A stretch of 64,000 bases of DNA from Plantactinospora endophytica (GCF_016862915.1 NZ_BONW01000022.1:1-64000), one strand, 5' to 3'. Numbered from the stretch's first letter, positions 10,255 to 14,745 are shown. The notes: generated from the letters alone by a model not told the origin. A program made the numbers and translations.

Positions 10255-10383
10255 ATGTTGTGGCAGGCCTTCTCGCGAGCGTGGCGGCAGATGCCGTACG
10301 CCTCGAAGGGTTGTGCCTCGCTCGGGCGACCCGTCCACCTAAGCAGCGGCGAATGTGCCGAGCTGGGCGGCTGGCGGACGTAA
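10255..10383 (+). CDS. Putative small protein (42 aa) just upstream of the tRNA array
   Basis: A short reading frame not recognised as any known family. It begins with ATG at 10255, preceded at an ideal 6-base distance by AGGGAG (10243-10248), and encodes a 42-aa peptide starting MLWQAFSRAWRQM, with an amphipathic basic N-terminal half, two cysteines (positions 20 and 34) and a Gly/Trp C-terminus. A candidate promoter lies 50 bases upstream. Two hairpins follow the stop codon, the second with a T-run. The complete promoter-SD-ORF-terminator layout makes a real small gene or a structured RNA plausible; without homologues it remains a candidate. Confidence 0.45.
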   Translation: MLWQAFSRAWRQMPYASKGCASLGRPVHLSSGECAELGGWRT

Positions 10384-10404
10384 CGCGACTTCACTCGCGT
10401 CCAC

Positions 10405-10441
10405 GCCGCCCACCCAGACCGGGACCGGGCGGCTTTTCTTT
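10405..10441 (+). terminator. Rho-independent terminator before the tRNA array
   Basis: GCCGCCC (10405-10411) pairs with GGGCGGC (10427-10433), followed by TTTTCTTT. A second perfect 6-bp hairpin, ACGCGA/TCGCGT, lies just upstream at 10383-10400, starting in the small ORF's stop codon. The pair isolates the small upstream transcript from the tRNA array that begins 54 bases later. Confidence 0.75.
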
Positions 10442-10494
10442 ACCCATGGGTCTGCGCTCACGCGTCCTTACCCACGGGCCATTCACCACGCCAC

Positions 10495-10567
10495 AGGGGT
10501 GTGGCGCAACTGGCAGCGCAGCGGCCTCCAAATCCGAAGGTTGCAGGTTCGAGTCCTGTCACCCCTG
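10495..10567 (+). tRNA. tRNA-Trp(CCA), first gene of the array
   Basis: Acceptor AGGGGTG pairs with CACCCCT; anticodon loop CTCCAAA gives CCA; T-loop TTCGAGT; discriminator G. 73 nt, no encoded CCA end. It opens the array and is followed by 110 bases containing a long perfect hairpin. Confidence 0.93.
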
Positions 10568-10638
10568 CTTTCTCCCCCGACCTCGGCCGGCGGGACCGGT
10601 ACCACGTTGAAAACTCCACAGTGGATGGCATTACCGAT

Positions 10639-10673
10639 GCCCGGCCGGCGGCGTACCACCGCGCCGGCCGGGC
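10639..10673 (+). repeat. 12-bp perfect hairpin between tRNA-Trp and tRNA-Pro
   Basis: GCCCGGCCGGCG (10639-10650) pairs perfectly with 10662-10673 around an 11-base loop. There is no T-run after it. It may be a processing stem or pause site that separates tRNA-Trp from the rest of the array; nothing else is seen between the two tRNAs. Confidence 0.6.
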
Positions 10674-10677
10674 GGAT

Positions 10678-10750
10678 CCGGGGCGAGGGAGACGGCTGAC
10701 CCGCCTGTTTTGGGTACAGGAGACACCGAGTTCGATTCTCGGGTCCCGGA
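10678..10750 (+). tRNA. tRNA-Pro(TGG)
   Basis: Acceptor CCGGGGC/GTCCCGG with one G-U pair; anticodon stem CCTGT/ACAGG with loop TTTGGGT gives TGG; T-loop TTCGATT; discriminator A. 73 nt, no encoded CCA. Confidence 0.9.
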
Positions 10751-10780
10751 CGGAAGGACTCGGGGCGGCCAGCCCCGCAC

Positions 10781-10853
10781 GGACCGTTGGAGTAGTGGTT
10801 ATCTCGCCAGACTCTCACTCTGGAGAAGGCCGGTTCGATCCCGGCACGGTCTA
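10781..10853 (+). tRNA. tRNA-Glu(CTC)
   Basis: Acceptor GGACCGT/ACGGTCT; anticodon stem CCAGA/TCTGG with loop CTCTCAC gives CTC; T-loop TTCGATC. 73 nt, no encoded CCA. A second Glu tRNA (TTC) lies at 13836. Confidence 0.92.
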
Positions 10854-10864
10854 CGTACGACATC

Positions 10865-10935
10865 GCGGTCATAGCTCAACGGAAGAGCGCCTGGTTTCCA
10901 CCCAGAGGACCGGAGTTCGATTCTCCGTGGCCGCT
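10865..10935 (+). tRNA. tRNA-Gly(TCC)
   Basis: Acceptor GCGGTCA/TGGCCGC; loop TTTCCAC gives TCC; the first anticodon-stem pair is a C-A mismatch (positions 27/43). T-loop TTCGATT; discriminator T. 71 nt. Confidence 0.88.
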
Positions 10936-10948
10936 CGCAGTGCCCCGC

Positions 10949-11032
10949 CGGGGAATGGTGTAACTGGCAACATGCCCGGCTTTGAACCGGGAGACGGTAA
11001 CGCTCGTGCTGGTTCGAGTCCAGCTTCCCCGG
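10949..11032 (+). tRNA. tRNA with Gln anticodon (TTG) on a long-variable-arm body
   Basis: Acceptor CGGGGAA/TTCCCCG; anticodon stem CCCGG/CCGGG with loop CTTTGAA gives TTG (reads CAA, Gln). The variable region is 16 bases (AGACGGTAACGCTCGT) and can form a short ACG/CGT stem, which is the architecture of Ser, Leu and Tyr tRNAs, not Gln. D-stem GTGT/ACAT is intact, discriminator G. 84 nt. Decoding by anticodon is Gln; the charging enzyme is uncertain. Confidence 0.8.
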
Positions 11033-11038
11033 CTACCC

Positions 11039-11112
11039 GCTCCGGTAGCCCAACGGCAGGAGGCAGCGCGCTCAAAACGCGCACAGTGTGCGTTCGAATC
11101 GCACCCGGAGCA
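11039..11112 (+). tRNA. tRNA with Leu anticodon (CAA) but short variable loop
   Basis: Acceptor GCTCCGG/CCGGAGC; anticodon stem GCGCG/CGCGC with loop CTCAAAA gives CAA (reads TTG, Leu). The variable loop is only 5 bases (ACAGT), whereas bacterial tRNA-Leu normally has a long arm. T-loop TTCGAAT; discriminator A, as LeuRS prefers. 74 nt. Confidence 0.82.
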
Positions 11113-11119
11113 TTTCCAT

Positions 11120-11192
11120 GCGGCTGTAGCGCAGTTGGTAGCGCGCCACCTTGCCATGGTGGAGGTCCCGGGTTCAAGTCCCGGTAGCCGCT
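11120..11192 (+). tRNA. tRNA-Gly(GCC)
   Basis: Acceptor GCGGCTG/TAGCCGC; D-stem GCGC/GCGC; anticodon stem CCACC/GGTGG with loop TTGCCAT gives GCC; T-loop TTCAAGT; discriminator T. 73 nt, a fully canonical cloverleaf. Confidence 0.95.
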
Positions 11193-11244
11193 CCGAACCT
11201 TATGACGGAAGTTCCCGCACAACGACGAGAGAAGGAGGTATCCG

Positions 11245-11685
11245 GTGGACGTCCTGGTCATCAACGCCGATCTCGGCCCGCTCCACCGGGTCAGTCTCCG
11301 GCACGCCGTCCGGATGCTGGTCCGGCGCGTCGCCGAGGTGCACGAGGCCGAGCCGGACCGGCTGATCGGGGTCTACCCGGTCCCGACGGTGGTCCGACTG
11401 GTCCGGTACGTCGTCACCAGGTGGCGCTTCAGCTCCGGGCCCGCGTGGTCCCGGCCGGGCGTACTCACCCGGGACGGGCGCCGGTGCGGCTACTGCGGCG
11501 GCCACGCGAGCACCGTCGACCACATCCTGCCCCGCTCCCGCGGTGGCCGGAACACCTGGACCAACACCGTCGCGTCCTGCGACGGCTGCAACCAGCGCAA
11601 GGCAGACCGCACCCCCGCCGAGGCGGGCATGGTGCTGCGGTCGGCGGCGACGGTCCCGAGCTGGGCCGCGCTGACCCGGCGCTGA
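11245..11685 (+). CDS. HNH endonuclease embedded in the tRNA array
   Basis: A 146-aa HNH-family nuclease of the actinobacterial/phage type. The N-terminal half (VLVINADLGPLHRVSLR, then RLVRYV) is typical of this family. The catalytic zinc-finger domain at residues about 78-125 contains CGYC, TVDHILPRSRGG, N (TWTNTVASC) and CDGCNQRK, so both cysteine pairs and the H-N-H residues are present. GTG at 11245 is preceded by a very strong AAGGAGGT (11231-11238). It lies between tRNA-Gly(GCC) and tRNA-Gln(CTG), same strand, 52 and 35 bases from them. Enzymes of this family nick or cut DNA; here it may have spread or maintained the array, but activity on tRNA genes is inference. Confidence 0.9.
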   Translation: MDVLVINADLGPLHRVSLRHAVRMLVRRVAEVHEAEPDRLIGVYPVPTVVRLVRYVVTRWRFSSGPAWSRPGVLTRDGRRCGYCGGHASTVDHILPRSRGGRNTWTNTVASCDGCNQRKADRTPAEAGMVLRSAATVPSWAALTRR

Positions 11686-11720
11686 GCGCGGCCGGCGGAC
11701 TCTCCCCCGCCGGCCACCAT

Positions 11721-11792
11721 TCCCGGATCGTCCAACTGGCAGGACGCCTGATTCTGGCTCAGGAAATTGAGGTTCAAATCCTTGTCCGGGAG
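11721..11792 (+). tRNA. tRNA-Gln(CTG)
   Basis: Acceptor TCCCGGA/TCCGGGA with the U1-A72 pair usual for Gln; anticodon stem CCTGA/TCAGG with loop TTCTGGC gives CTG; T-stem has two G-U pairs; discriminator G. 72 nt. In contrast to the Gln(TTG) gene at 10949 this one has a normal short variable loop. Confidence 0.9.
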
Positions 11793-11798
11793 CGCGAT

Positions 11799-11873
11799 GC
11801 CCTCGTGGCCCAATTGGTAGAGGCGCCAGGTCGAGAGCCTGGTCACGTGCGCGTTCGAGTCGCGCCGAGGGCA
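11799..11873 (+). tRNA. tRNA with Leu anticodon (GAG), short variable loop and C33
   Basis: Acceptor GCCCTCG/CGAGGGC and T-stem GCGCG/CGCGC are perfect. Anticodon stem CCAGG/CCTGG encloses TCGAGAG, placing C at the normally invariant U33 and giving GAG (Leu). The variable loop is only 6 bases. Discriminator A. 75 nt. Stable fold, unusual loop. Confidence 0.75.
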
Positions 11874-11877
11874 CTTC

Positions 11878-11946
11878 GGGGTGGGTGCTGGTGCACAGTG
11901 TTGCCTTGCAAGCTGCGCGTGCGCGGTTCGATCCCGCGTCACTCCA
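11878..11946 (+). tRNA. Divergent short tRNA, best read as Ala(TGC)
   Basis: Only 69 nt. Acceptor GGGGTGG/TCACTCC uses two G-U pairs; T-arm CGCGG/CCGCG with TTCGATC is perfect; D-loop is just 5 bases. The best anticodon stem (GTTGC/GCTGC, one T-T mismatch) encloses CTTGCAA, giving TGC (Ala); a shifted reading would give GCA (Cys), but a clear Cys(GCA) gene occurs at 14268. Possibly decaying. Confidence 0.55.
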
Positions 11947-11951
11947 CGTAT

Positions 11952-12024
11952 GCCCGGGTAGCCCAACGGTAGAGGCCGCCGGCTCAGAACCGGTGCGTTG
12001 CAGGTTCGACTCCTGCTCCGGGTA
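11952..12024 (+). tRNA. tRNA with Leu anticodon (CAG) but short variable loop
   Basis: Acceptor GCCCGGG/TCCGGGT (G-U at both ends); anticodon stem GCCGG/CCGGT with loop CTCAGAA gives CAG (Leu). Variable loop GCGTT is 5 bases, not the long arm of ordinary tRNA-Leu. T-loop TTCGACT; discriminator A. 73 nt. Third Leu-anticodon tRNA of this kind in the array. Confidence 0.85.
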
Positions 12025-12049
12025 CGTCACGCGCCGTCGGCGCGGTTTC

Positions 12050-12135
12050 GGAAGGATGGCCGAGAGGTCCATGGCACCGCCCTGCTAAGGCGGACCGGCT
12101 CGTAACCGGCGAGGGTTCGAATCCCTCTCCTTCCG
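12050..12135 (+). tRNA. tRNA-Ser(GCT)
   Basis: Acceptor GGAAGGA/TCCTTCC; anticodon stem CCGCC/GGCGG with loop CTGCTAA gives GCT; a long variable arm of 17 bases with stem GCCGGTT-like pairing (ACCGG...CCGG); T-loop TTCGAAT; discriminator G. 86 nt, canonical class II serine tRNA. Confidence 0.95.
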
Positions 12136-12141
12136 CTTCAC

Positions 12142-12214
12142 GCCCCTGTAGCTCAGTGGACAGAGTGTCTGGCTACGAACCAGAAGGTCGGAGGTTCGAC
12201 TCCTCCCAGGGGTA
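12142..12214 (+). tRNA. tRNA-Arg(ACG)
   Basis: Acceptor GCCCCTG/CAGGGGT; anticodon stem TCTGG/CCAGA with loop CTACGAA gives ACG; T-loop TTCGACT; discriminator A. 73 nt. A34 would need TadA deamination to read all CGN pyrimidine/A codons. Confidence 0.95.
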
Positions 12215-12220
12215 CGACAA

Positions 12221-12294
12221 CGGGACGTGGCGCAGCTTGGTAGCGCGCCGCACTGGGGGTGCGGAGGTCGTCGGTTCAAATCCGGCCGTCCCGA
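12221..12294 (+). tRNA. tRNA-Pro(GGG)
   Basis: Acceptor CGGGACG/CGTCCCG; anticodon stem CCGCA/TGCGG with loop CTGGGGG gives GGG; T-loop TTCAAAT; discriminator A. 74 nt. Last tRNA before the second protein gene of the array. Confidence 0.94.
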
Positions 12295-12358
12295 CTTCGA
12301 CAGGGTCGCCGTACGTGGCGACGACGACTAACGTCTGCCCGACGAGACCGAGAGGATC

Positions 12359-13105
12359 ATGGTGCCGAATCCGACCGAACTGCACAAAATCAATGCGCTC
12401 GTGCAGGGCTTCAAGCCGCAGGCCAAGCGGGAACTCACCGACGCGCACCGGCGTACCCAGAAGGCACCGCCGCTGTCCGGCATCTCCCGGACGTACCAGC
12501 CGTTCGCCGACGACATCCGCGAGCAGTTGCCGCCGGAGTCGACCCGGGTGCAGTACACCGTCCAGGAGGTGCTCGACGAGGTTGCCTCGACCATGGGTCG
12601 GCTCTTCGACCTCCAGTTCCTCCAGGACACCGGCAACGCCACCGCCAAGGCCGACGTCGTGGTCGACGGCCGGACGCTGGTCCGGGAGGCACCGGTCACC
12701 TATCTGCTCTTCCTGGAGAAGCAGCTCGTCGACCTGCGCACCTTCGTCGACGGACTGGCCACCCTGGACGCGGCGGAGCGGTGGGAGTTCGACCCCGACC
12801 GGGGCTGCCACGCGAGTACGCCGAGCCAGACGCAGAAGATGCGCAAGGTGCACCGCAACCACGTGAAGGCCGAGGCGACCGAGAAGCACCCGGCGCAGGT
12901 CGAGGTCTACACCGAGGACGTACCGGTGGGCACCTGGACCACGGTCAAGCTCTCCGGCGCGCTGCCCGCCGAGCGGGTCAAGGTGCTGCGCGGCCGGGTC
13001 GACAAGCTGCTGGAGGCGGTGAAGGTGGCCCGCGAGGAGGCGAACAGCACCACCGTCGAGGACCGTACGGTCGGCGACGAGGTTTTCGGCTACCTGTTCG
13101 GGTAG
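12359..13105 (+). CDS. Phage-type conserved protein embedded in the tRNA array (function unknown)
   Basis: A 248-aa soluble protein. I recognise the opening PNPTELHKINALVQGFKPQAK and the stretch PPLSGISRTYQP as belonging to a conserved uncharacterised family found in actinobacteria and their phages (a DUF7873-type protein, from memory). Further conserved-looking stretches are LPPESTRVQ, APVTYLLFLEKQL, HPAQVEVY and GTWTTVKLSGALPAERV; the last half is rich in charged residues. No catalytic motif, signal peptide or membrane segment is seen. ATG 12359 has AGAGG 4-8 bases upstream. It sits between tRNA-Pro(GGG) and three degenerate tRNA fragments on the same strand, as does the HNH gene in its own gap, so both proteins are passengers or partners of the array. 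Confidence 0.8.
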   Translation: MVPNPTELHKINALVQGFKPQAKRELTDAHRRTQKAPPLSGISRTYQPFADDIREQLPPESTRVQYTVQEVLDEVASTMGRLFDLQFLQDTGNATAKADVVVDGRTLVREAPVTYLLFLEKQLVDLRTFVDGLATLDAAERWEFDPDRGCHASTPSQTQKMRKVHRNHVKAEATEKHPAQVEVYTEDVPVGTWTTVKLSGALPAERVKVLRGRVDKLLEAVKVAREEANSTTVEDRTVGDEVFGYLFG

Positions 13106-13147
13106 TCTCCCAGGCACCCCCGTGGAGCGGGGGGTGGCGCGAAATGC

Positions 13148-13221
13148 GCCGAGACTGAGACTGACTCGTCAGACTCATCAAGGTGACGGTTCCAGTGGAG
13201 GTTCGAGTCCTCCCCTCGGCA
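13148..13221 (+). pseudogene. Degenerate tRNA (acceptor and T-arm only)
   Basis: The length (74 nt), acceptor GCCGAGA/CCTCGGC (one mismatch), T-arm GGAGG/CCTCC with TTCGAGT and A discriminator are tRNA-like. The D-arm can form only GAG/CTC around a 14-base loop without the usual GG, and no 7-base anticodon loop with a proper stem can be found. Treated as a decayed tRNA. Confidence 0.6.
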
Positions 13222-13227
13222 CTTCGG

Positions 13228-13369
13228 GCCGAGGTAGCCCAACCGGTAGAGGCAGGCCGGCACCGAGCAGGCTGAGACTATCGCTCCAGGCTCAGCACCC
13301 CCACCCATCGCCAGACCTACCGACCACGACAATCTCGACGAGATGCTGGTTCGAGTCCAGTCTGCCGCT
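13228..13369 (+). pseudogene. Split or decayed tRNA: 5' half and 3' half 90 bases apart
   Basis: A convincing 5' half (acceptor GCCGAGG, D-arm GCCC/GGC with AACCGGTAGA) begins at 13228, and a convincing 3' half (T-arm GCTGG/CCAGT with TTCGAGT, then CTGCCGC-T) ends at 13369, but the two acceptor strands do not pair. Between them is about 90 bases including a GCTGAG/CTCAGC hairpin. The 5' acceptor is instead a perfect complement of the 3' acceptor strand of the preceding remnant (CCTCGGC, 13214-13220). Confidence 0.5.
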
Positions 13370-13375
13370 CTTCCT

Positions 13376-13438
13376 GCGGCGGTCGCTTAATGGCAAAGCA
13401 CGTCGACCGCAGACTGATCGTGGGCCTTAAACGCCGCT
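13376..13438 (+). pseudogene. Degenerate tRNA lacking a T-arm
   Basis: Acceptor strand GCGGCG (13376) pairs with CGCCGC (13432-13437), and a D-arm GCTT/AAGC with AATGGCA is clear, but only 63 bases span the whole, the T-arm is not formable and the anticodon region (GTC-GACCGCA-GAC) lacks U33. Treated as a deletion derivative. Confidence 0.5.
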
Positions 13439-13463
13439 GGCGTGCGAACGGGTGGAATCTTGA

Positions 13464-13496
13464 GGGCCCCCGGGGCAGGGCATACCCCGGGGGTCC
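13464..13496 (+). repeat. Strong 12-bp hairpin inside the tRNA array
   Basis: GGGCCCCCGGGG (13464-13475) pairs with CCCCGGGGGTCC (13485-13496; one G-U) around a 9-base loop. No T-run follows. It separates the remnants from the second block of intact tRNAs and may stall or punctuate transcription. Confidence 0.6.
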
Positions 13497-13507
13497 GCCA
13501 AACTCTC

Positions 13508-13590
13508 GGAAGGCGCCGCCCGGTGGCGGGCGACCGGTCTTGAAAACCGGGGTGTCGGCAACGGCAGGGGTTCGACTCCTCCGCCTTCCT
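13508..13590 (+). tRNA. tRNA-Ser(TGA), slightly degenerate
   Basis: Acceptor GGAAGGC/GCCTTCC; anticodon stem CCGGT/ACCGG with loop CTTGAAA gives TGA; long variable arm (about 15 bases) as expected for serine; T-loop TTCGACT with one A-C mismatch at the outer T-stem pair. Position 73 is T, whereas serine tRNAs normally carry G73, so charging may be weak. 83 nt. Confidence 0.82.
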
Positions 13591-13606
13591 CTCTCTGCAA
13601 TGTCAT

Positions 13607-13679
13607 GCGCCGCTAGCTCAATGGTCAGAGCAACGCACTCTTAATGCGTGGGTTCAGGGTTCAAGTCCCTGGCGGCGTA
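13607..13679 (+). tRNA. tRNA-Lys(CTT)
   Basis: Acceptor GCGCCGC/GCGGCGT; D-stem GCTC/GAGC; anticodon stem ACGCA/TGCGT with loop CTCTTAA gives CTT; T-loop TTCAAGT; discriminator A. 73 nt, canonical. Confidence 0.95.
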
Positions 13680-13681
13680 CT

Positions 13682-13753
13682 CGCGGGATAGCGCAGTGGT
13701 AGCGCGGCGGTCTCATAAGCCGCAGGCCCCGGGTTCGACTCCCGGTCCCGCTC
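13682..13753 (+). tRNA. tRNA-Met(CAT)
   Basis: Acceptor pairs from position 2 (GCGGGA/TCCCGC); positions 1 and 72 are an unpaired C-T, a feature reminiscent of initiator tRNAs, but the anticodon stem (GCGGT/GCCGC) lacks the three G-C pairs of initiators. Loop CTCATAA gives CAT, so elongator Met or a lysidine-modified Ile tRNA are both possible. 72 nt. Confidence 0.85.
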
Positions 13754-13755
13754 CC

Positions 13756-13828
13756 GTTCCGGTAGCTCAGTCGGAGGAGCATCGCGTCGACACCGCGAAG
13801 GTCGCTGGTTCGAGTCCAGCCCGGAACA
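13756..13828 (+). tRNA. tRNA-Val(GAC) with C33
   Basis: Acceptor GTTCCGG/CCGGAAC; D-stem GCTC/GAGC; anticodon stem TCGCG/CGCGA encloses TCGACAC, giving GAC with C at the normally invariant U33. T-loop TTCGAGT; discriminator A. 73 nt. The same TCGA loop start occurs in the Leu(GAG) gene at 11799. Confidence 0.82.
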
Positions 13829-13835
13829 CGCACAT

Positions 13836-13909
13836 GGCGCCGTGGACGAGTGGCTAGAGTCGCCAGGCTTTCACCCTGGATTTCGCGGGTTCGAATCCCG
13901 TCGGCGCTA
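13836..13909 (+). tRNA. tRNA-Glu(TTC)
   Basis: Acceptor GGCGCCG/CGGCGCT; anticodon stem CCAGG/CCTGG with loop CTTTCAC gives TTC; T-loop TTCGAAT; discriminator A. 74 nt. Confidence 0.93.
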
Positions 13910-13959
13910 CCCGATCCAGGTTCCCCCGATCCACGCTCCCCCGGTCCGGGTGGAGCGGC

Positions 13960-14031
13960 GCCCGGATAGCTCAGCGGAGGAGCGCCTCGTTCACACCGAG
14001 GAGGTCCCTGGTTCGATCCCAGGTCCGGGTA
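13960..14031 (+). tRNA. tRNA-Val(CAC)
   Basis: Acceptor GCCCGGA/TCCGGGT; anticodon stem CCTCG/CGAGG with loop TTCACAC gives CAC; T-loop TTCGATC; discriminator A. 72 nt, canonical U33, unlike the Val(GAC) gene at 13756. Confidence 0.95.
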
Positions 14032-14074
14032 CTCGCCGAGCGGCCACGACGGTGGCCGTGGCTCGGCCGGAAAT

Positions 14075-14148
14075 GGTGACTGTGGCTCAGCAGGAAGAGC
14101 GCCGGACTGTGGATCCGGAGGTCGCGGGTTCGAGTCCCGCCAGTCACC
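14075..14148 (+). tRNA. tRNA-His(GTG)
   Basis: Acceptor GTGACTG/CAGTCAC with the extra G(-1) at 14075 opposite C73, the histidine identity pair; anticodon stem CCGGA/TCCGG with loop CTGTGGA gives GTG; T-loop TTCGAGT. 74 nt. Confidence 0.95.
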
Positions 14149-14151
14149 CAC

Positions 14152-14234
14152 GCGGGTGCGCCGACGGTGGAGAGTCGGGTCTGCCTGTAAAGCAGATGCT
14201 TTGCGCTGAGGAGGTTCGAGTCCTCCCACCCGCA
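14152..14234 (+). tRNA. tRNA-Tyr(GTA)
   Basis: Acceptor GCGGGTG/CACCCGC; anticodon stem TCTGC/GCAGA with loop CTGTAAA gives GTA; long variable arm (13 bases) as in bacterial tyrosine tRNAs; T-loop TTCGAGT; discriminator A. 83 nt; begins 4 bases after tRNA-His. Confidence 0.95.
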
Positions 14235-14267
14235 CGCACGCCTCCGGTCACCGGAGGTCGTGGCGAT

Positions 14268-14340
14268 GACCTCGTTTCGTCCCCGGTGGGGCGTCCCGCC
14301 TGCAAAGCGGGTGATTCGGGTTCGACTCCCGGCGAGGTCT
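14268..14340 (+). tRNA. tRNA-Cys(GCA)
   Basis: Acceptor GACCTCG/CGAGGTC; anticodon stem CCCGC/GCGGG with loop CTGCAAA gives GCA; T-loop TTCGACT; U73, the cysteine identity base. 73 nt. Confidence 0.93.
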
Positions 14341-14362
14341 CGATGCCATCCACTGTGGACAG

Positions 14363-14436
14363 CGTGGGCGCGGGCGTTGGCTGCTCGGCCGCCACTCATG
14401 ATGGCGGTGTGCCCGGATCGACACCGGGGCCCACGA
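14363..14436 (+). tRNA. Divergent tRNA with CAT anticodon, last of the array
   Basis: Acceptor CGTGGGC/GCCCACG, D-arm GGGC/GCTC and anticodon stem CCGCCA/TGGCGG (6 bp) are sound; loop CTCATGA gives CAT. The T-stem CCCGG/CCGGG is perfect but its loop is ATCGACA, lacking T54 of the usual TTC start. 74 nt. It may be an elongator Met or Ile2-type tRNA, or a decaying copy. Confidence 0.65.
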
Positions 14437-14493
14437 CTCGCCGGCCGGCGATGGTCACGACGGGGGTACGCCGGCCGGCGGCCCACTCCCGGT

Positions 14494-14745
14494 TCAGGAC
14501 CGTTGCCGCCGTCCCGCCAACCAGGCGCGTACGCCGAGCACGCCGACGGTGGTCCCGATCGCCAAAGACGCCCCGATCAGCAGCGCGTGCACCCACAGGA
14601 AGCTCGTCGGGCTACCCTGCCCGATCTCCCCGGTCGACCAGGCCCGGGCGTCGTTCCAGATAGCGACGGCGAACCGGGGCCAGATCACCCAGGTCCACAC
14701 GCCGACCAGGATCAGGAACGTGGCCCAGCGCCGTGACAACACCAT
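14494..14745 (-). CDS. SCO4848-type small membrane protein
   Basis: An 83-aa integral membrane protein with two transmembrane helices: residues about 7-27 (WATFLILVGVWTWVIWP) and about 52-76 (HALLIGASLAIGTTVGVLGV), separated by an acidic/polar segment. The WVIW and FxWVH patterns match the small SCO4848 family of actinobacteria, whose function is unknown. ATG 14745 is chosen because the family begins right at the first helix; there is no clear ribosome site. It converges on the tRNA array, ending 57 bases after the last tRNA. Confidence 0.78.
   Translation of the reverse strand: MVLSRRWATFLILVGVWTWVIWPRFAVAIWNDARAWSTGEIGQGSPTSFLWVHALLIGASLAIGTTVGVLGVRAWLAGRRQRS

Noticed and set aside
13225-13372. 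tRNA with a self-splicing intron between its halves
   Set aside because: The insert is only about 90 bases, too short for a group I intron, and the acceptor strands of the two halves do not pair, so splicing would not yield a tRNA.
14340-14362. Repeated TCCACwGTGGA palindromes (also near 10616 and 42397)
   Set aside because: The short palindrome occurs a few times, in coding and non-coding places, without a constant context, so no function could be supported.
10567-14494. Large structured RNA (for example GOLLD-type) associated with the tRNA array
   Set aside because: Every gap longer than 200 bases in the array is occupied by a coding gene or tRNA remnants; no room remains for an RNA of that size.
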